Shown: piece after piece, positions 23,900 through 35,800 of the stretch
Numbering within the stretch: position 1 is the first letter of the stretch
Layout of the letters: each line of letters opens with the position of its first letter
DNA from: Distichodus sexfasciatus
Lineage: Eukaryota > Chordata > Actinopteri > Characiformes > Distichodontidae
NCBI GenBank assembly: GCA_032718565.1
Contig: JAVGVS010000407.1
Span: forward strand, 112,501 to 176,500
Length of the DNA stretch: 64,000 nt
Reading direction: 5' to 3'
Notes under the pieces: model-generated
What the model was told of the DNA's origin: nothing
What the model saw: the letters and a program-made list of their open reading frames with translations, nothing else
The model's database searches: none
Position numbers and translations under genes: made by a program

Positions 23900-26800
23900 G
23901 TAGGAGGAAGCGACGTCTCTGCTCCGTCAGCTGCCAATAGGCAAACGTTTGACCGATAACTCCACTGTGCCATTAATCCCTCACTTTTATTGGCTCGGCA
24001 GCGTTGGCCAGCACTCTGATTCTACATTTGTCCTGACAGAGTTGCAGAGTTGCTGTTAAAAACGCTACAAATGAACTCTGAATGAAAACTGAAAACACTT
24101 TGCTGACCAAATTATAGCCTCACCATTGACTTTATTAGGGACAGCGGTTCTTACAGAGCGTTAGTTCAGGAAAACATCCACATAAATATGTATGTGTGCA
24201 GTTACACATTATAACACATCCGTCACACCTCATCTACACTGTTTACTGGCCACAGGAGCCCATTTGACCTGGTGTTGTGTAGCTGGTAGAGATGGGCCGA
24301 TACCACTTTTTTTATGTCCGATACCGATACCGATGTTGTAAATGTGGATATCTGCCGATACCGTTTTTTTAAACATAAAATAATGCTTTAAAATGTCTGA
24401 ATACATGACTGAGATTATTGTTATGCTTAAGGAAATGCTTGATTTAAATACTGTTTCCTTAATTAAAACAATGTAATAATTACACACACTAATTTAAATT
24501 ATCTAATCTAAATTATTTGTTCTCAAAAATTGTTTGTTTAGACATATAAATATTTCTTATTGATTACACCATAACATTATAAAATTGAAAAAAAATTGAT
24601 CAATTGAAAATGAAATACTGAAGATTGTCATTTTGAACCAATTTGGTCTATAAAATGAGCTGGTTTTGCAGAGAACTACATTTCCCACGATCCTCTGGGT
24701 GCGCCCTGGCGCCACGTCATAATGATGCATTGGGCGCACGTTCCAGAATAAACGATGGAAAATCTAAATAAACGGCAGAATTGTCAGTAGAGCGCTGGTT
24801 GTTGTGGTTATTGATCAGCTAAAATATGGTTTGTGTCTGTAATAAAGGGGACGTTTTGACCGAACTGGAGCGCTTTGCGAGTAACGGCGCTCATGCACGC
24901 GGTCATTAACACAGTGCAAGTGTTTACGTCACGAAAAATGAGGAAAAATGTTTTTATGCATTTACTTCTGTTTTAGTACAGGAACATCTCACAGATACTT
25001 TCACATGCAGAGGGATCAGGTCTTGTCTTGATTGCGCCACTGAAAACATTGTGTGTCACTATTAAGCCTCTGTGTGAAACACAAGCGGAGCTGCTCTAGG
25101 GAGTAAAATGAATTGAACGAAGGGTGGATTCTAGAAAAATTGCCTCGACCGTTTTTGTAATAGAATTATTCCAGTTATTGGAACAATGGTCTCAGCTCTA
25201 CCTTACCGCAGTGCCACTTCCCATGCATAGCGAATTCAGCGTGCACACATTTACAGATTGGCTCCATAGAACGGCCCAATGCCACCGATACCCGATCCGG
25301 CCATTTGAGCCGTTATCGGATTCTTTATTTGCTTCATACGTAGTTACACAAGTACAGCTTCTAGTGAAATATAAATGTAAATCGTGCTCACTACCATGAC
25401 CTGAGAAATGTTAAACAAATATTACATAAAAGGTTGCATTTAAAATAATTTTACATTTAATTACAGGTTTGTGAAACATAGCAAAGCTTAAAGGAACACA
25501 GACTCTTGCCCTCAAAACTGTTTGTTTTTTGTTTATGAAGCTTTTGTTAATATTTTTTCATAGTTTATTTGACTAAATCAGTACAGACCAGGTGTCACAG
25601 CTCCCCTGGACTCTACCCCAGCTGCCCACCGGAGGGCACTCCTGCACTGTATTGCGTCTGTCTTGTGTGGTATGTCAGTCCTTTCCCTCTGTCCTCCCAC
25701 TGTGTGTTCTGATTGGTTAGTCATCCCTTAGTTAGTTGGTTATGTTACACCTGTTCTTGTTTAGTCCTTTGCTTCCAGTTTCATCCTGATCTGTTTGCTC
25801 ATTGGTTCCTGTTTAGTTCCCACCTCCAGTTGGGAGGTTTAGCATTTAGTATCTAGTTTGGTTGATCTATTAGCTTATTGGTTGCATCTGTTTTAGGTTA
25901 GTTAGCTTCCTATTTAGGCATGTCTTTTGGTCCTCCGTTACATTACCCCACGTTGCTGTCAGGGATCTGATCAGGATATGACACGAATAGACAGACGTTA
26001 ACAATCTTCCAGTGGCTGGGTTAAGCGGCTGTCGGACTGCTTCACGATTCGGACAGGGATCTGGTTAGGATTTGAACCGAATGCCGAACTTTCACAGTTC
26101 GCCAGTGATCTGGTTAGGATTTAGCAAACTGCTACTCGTTAGCCATTAGCCTGTGTAGCGTGGTGTTTAACCCAAATGTGGCTGAGGACGTGAGTAGGTA
26201 GGGTTGCCACGCAAGTTGATTTAAGAACTCTCTTACACAAAGAGCAAGGATTTCCACACAAATTGGTGTTCTAGCAACACACACTCTATCAAAGAGATGA
26301 ACCCAATAACTGAGAGTACTCACAATTGAAGCCGACGGAGTCGGAGAGATGGGCCGGGTGACTCAATGGCAGAGCGACGCGCCGCGAGGAAATGACTCCT
26401 TTTATACCCTATGAACCATGACCGACCACTTCCGGGTCCTACTATCGGTCGCGGGAGGCAGTGTGCGTGATAGTTGCTTTGATTTGTGTTTTTTGAGTTT
26501 CAAGTTGCGCCTGGTTATTTGTCTTGTTTGAATAAATGCTTGTCATGGATCCTTGTGTCTCTCTGGATATTTTCTCTGGACTAGAAACTAATTCTGCGCT
26601 AATAGAAAAATAAAATCTGTGTGGAAGTCCAGTTAGTGTACTGTAGTCCGACACTAGGCTTAATCTAGAGCAGCCATTAGCTTTTTATGCAGTTTGAAGA
26701 AGGTGTAGGGTGTGTGTGCATGCTGGTCTGTCAGGAGTCTGGGCATTATCCATCATCTTTACGATCCCGTTAAGACAGCAGACCATTTCCTGCCAAACAA

Positions 26801-29800
26801 TGCGTAAAACAGCTCTGAAATGAAAATGTCCACCACCTGAAATGACCCCAGAAATGTTGGATTTCTGCAGAGGCGTTTGCTGACCACTTTATTAAGAAAG
26901 CCTACATTGTAGGTCCATCTTGTTGGTGTACGGTTGCAGGCCATCTGTCAGCTTACACTGTTTGTGTTAAACCTCCATAACCCTGGGAGTTTCACCACAG
27001 AAACCTGAAAATAAATGGTGTTATAATTAGTGTTACAAATGAGGGTGATATTGTAACATTTTTGATTTGCTAAACCTTAATATGTTCATTAAAACCTCCA
27101 GCATCTAAATATTAAAGCAGTCATGGATACAGAAACTGGACCAGTGGTGATGTAACATAATACAGATTTGATTAACAAATAAATGTAGATACAAGTGTCC
27201 ATTGAGTATCTCTTATGAAAAACTCACCATCTACACCTTTAAGTATTCTATATTTTATAACTGCTTTTCACTCTTTTCACATCAAGTAAACACGCTAAAG
27301 GGAACGAGGTTGGTGTGAGGGTACAGTGTTGCCCCACGGCCTGTTCGTGAGGAACCTGTTTTCCTGCAAAAAGTCTGTCTTAGAGGCTGATGTTTTATTA
27401 ATGTCGGTTAACAGGACGGCCTCCGGACCCGAGTGTTCGGTCACAGCCCACATTTGCTGCAGTTTATCTCCACGTGCAGGCGCTCCTGTAGGTGGCTCTG
27501 AATATTTCATGGATCCTGTTGAGATTTGCCATTTGGCAGAAAGTGTCTTTAAGTCCAAACTCTCTCTCTTCTCCTGCGGTCTCTCTTCTTCAGACGGAGA
27601 TAATGGCTCGTTAACGAGGTTGCTGTTCCGTTAAAGTCGCAGCTTGTTTACTGATATTGACCTCCACTGAGCTGTGAGTCACTTTGATGTGTTGGATCAA
27701 TAGCAGAACTCTTGGGTTGCAAACTGATTCACTGTAAACTGTTTACACGATATATTGATTGGAAAATCAGGCCAGTTGCTAACGTTGTAAAATCATTTTG
27801 GAAAGCTCCATGAAGTCCACTCTTGTGTTCAGTCTTAAGGTATATGAGATTGTTGTTGAGCAGAAGTGAGTGATAAATATATTAGTGTACTTGCTGGAAG
27901 GAGTGAAATTGATTGCAGTTGTTACAGCCCTCAGTGTTTTAGCAGTGCTCCTGGATGCTTTGCTCAAATTACAGATCTATATACAGACACACTAGTGTTT
28001 TCATTATTTGCTTGGTCGTCCAGCTGTTTTATCCCTTTCAGAGTCTCATTTCCAAAGCACATAGGTTTCACCAGCGGTGAGATTCCCTGACAAACTACAC
28101 CATGCGATGTAACAGATAACTTCACTACTAAAATCAAAATGTCCTCCATGTCTCTGTTTGTATTTCAAATAGTGGTTTTATATTTTACGTACAAATGTAG
28201 GGTTTAATTACTAGTGTAACAAATTGGTAACAAATAGGTAATAAAATGATTATGACAGCACAGAAGAATGACATTCTAATTAATCTTGCTAGGAATACAG
28301 TCAGAATGCTGTAACAGTTTAATTAATCCACTAAACTCTCCAGTTTAAAAACTCGTGAAATGATAAAAATCTCTGTTTCTGCTTTATTTCTGTTCCACTA
28401 GTACGGCTGAGTCTCATTCCAGACTCATTCTGTGGATAAAAATATTGCCCAAATGTCACAAGTCAGTTTGATTTAGCGTTGCGGTGGACAAATGGAGACG
28501 GCTGGAGAATGAAAGCTAGGAAGCTAATGACAATGAGTCATGGTCCATTTTTAACTGCTCGTACCTGCTGTGCGTTCAGTGACCTGTTCCTCGCTGAGCG
28601 GGTTTGTGGTCGGGTATGATTAGCCTGCTCTTTCCACAGTTAACGTGGCTGGCCGCAGCGACGCGACCTTTTACTCTTGGGTCTTTTGAATAGAGAGATG
28701 GGAAGCGAGGCCCCCGATAGCGCCATGACCTTTCTCTCAACGCCGCAAAGACTGGCGCTGAAAAGGGACGTGTCTCCCACGCCAGCAACAAGGGTACTTC
28801 AGCGCTGCCTGAAACAAACCCGCTGCTTGTTGAGTGATGCTTCCAGAGCAGTACACTGCTACAGTCTGTTGTATTTTGTTAAGATCAACATATTGGTTCA
28901 GTATTGAAATGGACTGCTTCAAGATTCAGGGTAAAGGACTTCAAAAGCAGGGGACGACCTCATGTAAGACAAAAAGGTGCTTGGTTCAGTGTGAAATGTT
29001 TGGATGGTCACAGCAGCAGCAGCAACTCTACACACACTCCTGAAGAGAACACACAGCCGTTATACTGGAGCCTGAACCAAGAGCAAGACAAAACCTCCCT
29101 AAATGACCAATGGTGGTCGAGATTTGGTAAATAAAGTTGATACACATTAAACATTAGGGACATAGAGTTGCTTTACCTAGATTAAATATGTAAGTGTTTA
29201 GGCTGGACTCTAGGTTTACTTTAATTGATATTGCCTGTGTGTGAAATTATTTCATGGGAATTGCTTTATGCATGGAATGCTCTAAATACGGTAGAAAACC
29301 TTTGAATGACTATAATCAGTAAGTTAAATGTTGAAAAATAGACAAAAGTCGTTAGTGTCAGCCTGAGTATTAAAATCATTTTAATTGGGTTTTTCCAGGG
29401 TGATTGTTCTGCAGGAGTCGGTCTGAGTGGTTGAGAAGACAAACTTCTGCTGGCTGTTTGATGGAGAAGTCAAATCAATAGTGCTCTAATTGACGCCCAG
29501 TTTTATTGGAACATTTTGAAAATGTTATGGTGTTACACAAAGGATTTTCTCTTTCTCTCGTTCACTCTCTGAAAGCTGATCTTGCTGACTAAGGTGTAAA
29601 TTGTGTCTGGTCGTGCTTCTGACCATTGAGACACCACTTCCCCACTCATCAAATCTTGTTTTCTCTTCTCATACTGAGAGTCAACAGAGACGCGAGAGTT
29701 TTCACCAGACGCTACTCACCAGACATTTCCCCCAAGGGCGGACAGGAGATATCTATCTTATAAACATAAAGGATAGACCTGCTCCTAGACTTAAATTGGA

Positions 29801-32800
29801 CTGAATTTGTATCACAGCTAAAGTTACACAAAGTTGTTTCTTCAGAGTGTTGTGTAATCAGGGTTTGTGGATGTGTTTGGGGATGGTGACTCTTGCTGAA
29901 CTTTGCTAGCGGAGGCATATCTCAGAAAAGCTCAGCATAAACATTATTCTTGCAAATGCAAAATCTGAGTCATGTGTTAAGATTTGCAAAGTATACACTA
30001 TGTATTTTCCACTTCCTGAATTCTGGTGAGTGACATCATCAGGGTCAGTACTCAGATCGTGTTGATTTTATTTTGGGTCTGTATGAACATGTTGTTGAAT
30101 TATACTGGAACATTATTTTGAGTACACTGTTAACTTTATTTGTATTTTACTCTCTAATTAACTATGGTTGCAATGAAAATAATGTGTTTTTAATCCGGAA
30201 CGTTTCTATTGACATTTTTACTTTAGGAACAGGCATTAATTATTATTTTTTGTACCCAAATGATTCCTAGAGCGACAGATTTTTGGGAGGCAGAATAATG
30301 ATGTCGCCGCTTTCAGGCTTTTCTGTGACTTGTGTTTAATTGAACTGTTAGTAACAAACTTTAGAGCACAGGTAGTACTTTTACTGCGAGCCAAGTATTT
30401 TATGTTATAGCCAGAGGTGGAAAGAGTACTGAAAATTTGTACTCAAGTACAAGTACTGTTACATTGGTTAAAATGTACTCAATTACAAGTAAAAGTACTG
30501 GTGTTAAAAAAAATACTTGAGTAAAAGTACAAAGTACTCTTCTCAAAAACTACTCAGAGTATTAATTACTTTTTAACCGATGGATGTTTTTTTGCGTCGT
30601 CAATAGCAGATTCGATTCGATTCACCAGTATAAAATATCTACGTTCAAAGCACATTTCTCAGACGAACAAGGTGTAGAAAGGCAATTAGTTTTGTAAATA
30701 AATGTAGATATAAAGCAGGAATTTTGTTTGTTAAAACAATGACAAAAATGTTTTTGAACATGCATAGAACAGTTTAAACTTTTCCCAATACACTGCGAAC
30801 AACAGGCAGGTAAGTGTCTTAAACTCTTAGACATAATAACGTTTCTGTCACACTTCACTTTCGTTCAGTTTCAGCAAGAGCTGCTTTTCTAAATGAACAG
30901 AGTCTATCTGGCTTCGTTTTCTCCATTTTGGCTTCTTCGTCTCCAAATCTTCAGTGTATAAATGAGTTTGTACTCCACTGTGTAGTTCCTCCAGACACCT
31001 GTACCTGCTGCTGCAGCGGAGTTCATTCTTTGCTTACGTCATAGATTAATTGGCGCGGTCGCGATTGCACAGCCTTATTGGCTGCAAAGATGCAGATGAA
31101 AGGTTTGAATATTAATTCAAATTGTGGCCGTACTCAGTAGCGACTTTTGATTTTATAAGTAGCGAAGTAGATTACATGGTGTAAATTGTACTCAAGTATG
31201 AGTAAAATTACACGCTTGAAAAACTACTCATAAAAGTACAAGTACCCAAAAAAATCTACTTAATTATAGTAACGTGAGTATTTGTAATGTGTTATTTCCA
31301 CCCCTGGTTATAGCTAAGTCTTTACTGACATGACTTAAATGTTAGTACTGTTGGGTACTGTAGTCAAGTTATTCCTGTAGTAGCTCAACTTTCTAATATT
31401 TCTAACACTAGAGTAACAGGTACTGTAACAATCAGATGTTTTAGTACCTTTACTTAAATAGCAGTGTAATGAATGAAGTGTAACTTTCACTGGACTTCAT
31501 TTTCTTTGTAAGGAATATTTACACTTATGTTTCATGTACAATGTACACACTAGACACCAGTGGCACTGCTGCTGAATCTGAAACATGAGTGTATCCTGTT
31601 GGTCATCACAGATTTATAAAGACCACCACCAGCAGAAACAGAACCTGTTAATCCGGGACGGCAGCAGTAGCTTTTCATAGAATCTGAATATCACAAGAGG
31701 AACTAACCCTAGGAACCCTCCTAAAATTCTGTTTACAGATAAGCCCAGCATGCACAGTCCGGAGGCGCTGGTGAACCATCACGTGGCGTACAGTGCAAAG
31801 GTAAAGCACAGTCTGCATTTCTACTCCATTCTCTTTCTCCGTGGTCAGTGTGTGGACATGGTTTATTGTGCCAGATCAGTTTGAGACTGATGAATGTTTT
31901 ACAAGCTTTGCACTTTAATATACCAACCTGAGTGAGATTCAATCTAGACTCAGTGGTGCGAGTCTGGGACAGCTCTGATTGTACAGTAGGAGAATACACA
32001 CACACACACACACACAGCAGCAATCCATCAGCCTACTTTCTGCAGTGTGAACACACTCTGTGTTCTGTACAGTGGAATTTCCCTGCACAAGATTTCAGCA
32101 ATGGTTGTTGACGGTCATTTGCTGGTTTATGCTAATCAAACTGGTCAAGAAATCACAAAAGCACAGCTGATGTGACCACTGAGTGAGTAAAATGTAAATC
32201 TGGCTCGTTCCTATGGCTGTGCAAGCTGTTTACATTTTCAATTTCAGCAAAAGCTAATAATAATTATAGAAGAAATACATCCCAAAAACGGGGAATTTGA
32301 GGGATTTTTGTCATTGTGAACACAGCACAGCACACGGTGCACCACAACCACATGTTAGCTCTGCATTTGGTCAGTTGACATGGGCAGCACCCGGGGAGCA
32401 GTGCTTGGGGACAGTGCCCTGCTCATGAGTACCTCAGTGGTACCTTTACTCCTGGGACCAACTCTCTAACCATTACACTACTGCTCCAGTGTTACACTGT
32501 ATGATGATATTTATGTTTAGTTTGTATTGTATTGATTGTTAATTTTCTACAGTTAAACCTGTTGGAAATATAGTTTTGTGTGTTTATGTGTCTTGTAGTT
32601 TTTGGGGATTACTGAGGTCGAGCAACCAAAAGGCACAGATGTCGTCCGGGTTGCAGTGAGAAAACTGAAGGTGTGTTTGTGTGTGTGTGTGACTCAAAAG
32701 TAAGTAAGTAAGATAACAGAATGTACTGAATTTATTAAGCATAAAAGAGTGCTTACACACTTTTTAATTTCCTCAAGTGTGCGTATGGGCTGGATTTGAC

Positions 32801-35800
32801 AGCTTCTCTTGTAATTAAATGTCAGTCTTCAAATAACTTGCAGTAGTGAGTTTACTTTCTGCTAGAATTTTACTGAAGTTCAGAGCTGTTGTGCTGACGT
32901 TACACACAGAAACGCGAGTTGAGGGGAAAGATGATGCTGAATTTGAACCTCAGTTTAATGGCTTTATCATTCTATATAATTTACACCAAAAAGGAGCCGC
33001 ACCTAAATGTCATGATCCATTAGTGAGGAAGTGAAGTTCCACAAAACTCTGCAGATTATAAAGGAGCCACAGTAGCAGACTTGAATAAATCCATTTGTGT
33101 CCCTTCTAAGCGTTTTCTTGTATTACGTGGGCTGAAAGAACAACTCTAGAAAATAACTTTTTGTCCATGTTTTGTGAGCAACAGAGCTGGAGGTTTTAGC
33201 CTTTATACTGCCTGATGGAAAGTCGCTAGTTGTTCCAGAACATGATGTTTAACCTGACCATTCAGTTCATTTTATACCAAGCTGTAAGACACTTAAATGT
33301 GGAACTGAAACATTGTAGACTGCGGTAGTTGATTTATGAAATCAAATGGTTGATTCTTCAAATTGATGTAAAGGACATGATGTTTTACAGTAGATCACTG
33401 AGAACACTCCACAGTGGGTTCATCGGGACCAGGTTCATGTGACTGTACTCTGCCTCCTGGTGGAACTGTAGTAAAGCGCAACTCTCCCTCCTCGGCCTGT
33501 GCATTAGACCACTGCTCAAAATATGAAATTACATTTTTGTTGGATTTGTGATGTTCCCACTAATTATTTGGTGTTACCAATCTCCACAGTTCCAAAGGCA
33601 CATCAAAAAGTCAGAGGGACATAAAATTCCCAAAGTTGAGCTACAGATTTCCATATACGGAGTGAAAATATTGGATCCAAAAACCAAGGTAATTTTGCCG
33701 TTTGAGCGTTGTGGCACGTTGCATATTAGCAAATTGTAGCACAACACTGCATTTCTTAATCCTCATTCTCTTTTCATGTGTGTGTCAGGAGATTCAGCAC
33801 AACTGCCAGCTGCACCGCATGTCGTTCTGTGCCGATGATAAAACAGACAAAAGAATCTTCACGTATATCTGCACTGAACCTGAGACGAAGAAGCACCTCT
33901 GCTATGTGTTTGACAGTGAGAAGTGTGTAAGTCAGACATCCACAGTACGTTGCCAGTTGCACAGTGGAACACTCCCAGGAGCCTGGCACATTTACATTTA
34001 TTGGTAAATATTTTTGCTGCGGTGTGTTGGCGCCTGCCCAGGGTTGGTCCCCGCCTTGAGCCCGTAGTGCCCGGGATAGGCTCCGGTCCCCCGCGACCCC
34101 AGATGGGATTAAGAGGTTTGGATAATAAATGAATGAATGAGTGAATATTTTTGCTTCTGACTGTGTGTTTGACAGCCAGTGACCGTGTTTAGAAGCTACG
34201 CTGGAATAATTTGCCCCTTTATTTACAAAGCCTAGTTTCTCTTTAAAAAATTATTTTTCCCTGCTGAGCTCAAGATACAGATCAGCGCTGATTTTACAAT
34301 GTTAACTTGCTGGTTATTGCTGGTTTTAATGAGGGTCAAGCCGGTCAGGGATTCAAAACACAGTGGCCAGTAGCCATTCCTCCTGCAGTTCATCTGTAGC
34401 TTAGCAGGTTAGGGTTAGGGTTGTTCCTAATAAAACTGCTGCTAAGAGCGTAAGCACTGTGTTAGATTTGACCTTTTATGTAGGTCCACTGACCTCCTAA
34501 ATCCTACTGAATGTATGAATGTCTGTTTTAGGCAGAAGAGATCACCATTGCTATCGGTCAAGCCTTCGACCTGGCGTACAAGAAGTTCTTAGAGTCTGGA
34601 GGGAAAGACGTGGAGACGAGGAAACAGATCGGCAATCTGCAGAAGCGGGTAACTCAGGACTCACACACGCTGTAAAGAAGTGGATAGTGGCAGATTAGCT
34701 TTGTCCTAGTGCTCCAGTGTGTTGACTGCTAGTGTCAGTGTGTGTCTTCTGGATCAGTATGAACTTGGAGGATAATGCGTGTTAGAAATGTCTTCTTGTT
34801 GTTGTTTTAGATTCAGGATTTGGAAATTGAGAATTCAAAGCTGAAAAAGCAACTTGAGGACATGGAGGATCAAATGATCAGCGCTCAGTCATCACCAGTA
34901 GGCCAGCTCACTTTGTTTACTCAGGACAGTTTGCTGTAAGATTCCTAGTGAGCTTCTACAGTGTGATTCTGCTTCCTCTTTCTCCCTCTCATTCCGCCCT
35001 GCTTCATTCCTCTCTCCCTCCCTCTCTCCTTCTATCTAAACTCTTGCTCCCTTCACTCTCACTCTGTCTCTCATTCTTTCTTTCTTTCTTTCTTTCTTCT
35101 CTCTCTCTCTTCCCCTCCGTCCTGCTCCAGAGGCCGGCTGCTCTGTTCTTCTGTGCTGATGATGTCTCCTCACTCTCCTCTCTTGAGATTTCCTCTGTCA
35201 CGCTAACGCCCGCCAGTTCTCCTGACTCCGCCCAGTCTGCAGGCCTGCTGACCCCGCCTCCTGCGAAACCCGCCCACCTTCAGCCGTCCGGCAGTTGCAG
35301 CGTCCCGCGGCCTCGCGTAAATGTGTTATGCAGCTTTGCTTTAACATAGCAGCAGTGTTATAGAAGTATCTCTTGAACGGCAGCTTTTCAGTCTCCAAGT
35401 CTCCAGTCTCTCTTCCTGCTGTAAGCTACACCCAAGCTGCTGTTTTAATGTGGTACTTACACTACAAGCAACACACAAAAGTAGCTAACTACCTGCAGGC
35501 TGTTTCACGGCCACAGATCCCTGCTTCCATCCTCAGAGTCACCTCTCGCAACTGCCAACACCGCCCTGCGATGCAATGAGCGTGCACCGTGCGGTCGCGG
35601 TAGCCCAGCCGATGCCACTTGTACACGAGTGCGGCAGCAATCAGAAACACCTGCTTGTTGAAAATACCTGTCTTTGTAAAGAGAGGGATATTTTTTGGAG
35701 TAACACTGCATTTGTACTGAAAAGCAGAGTGAAGTTAGTGATGTGGCTGCTAGTAGCTAGCTGTTCCCAACTCCGACTGTCAGCCTGCATCATCGCTGTG

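Larger units (their letters stand above)
23900..31738 (+). other. gulp1 intron 2, 7.8 kb
   Basis: It is bounded by the split Asp codon. No coding exon was found inside. It holds an hAT-like fragment near 24290, a solo-LTR candidate and a complete hAT MITE. Confidence 0.75.

Noticed and set aside
34948..35349. 133-codon frame taken as a separate gene
   Set aside because: The first half is CT-rich intron. Only 35131-35316 has splice signals, and it fits the gulp1 frame as a cassette exon.
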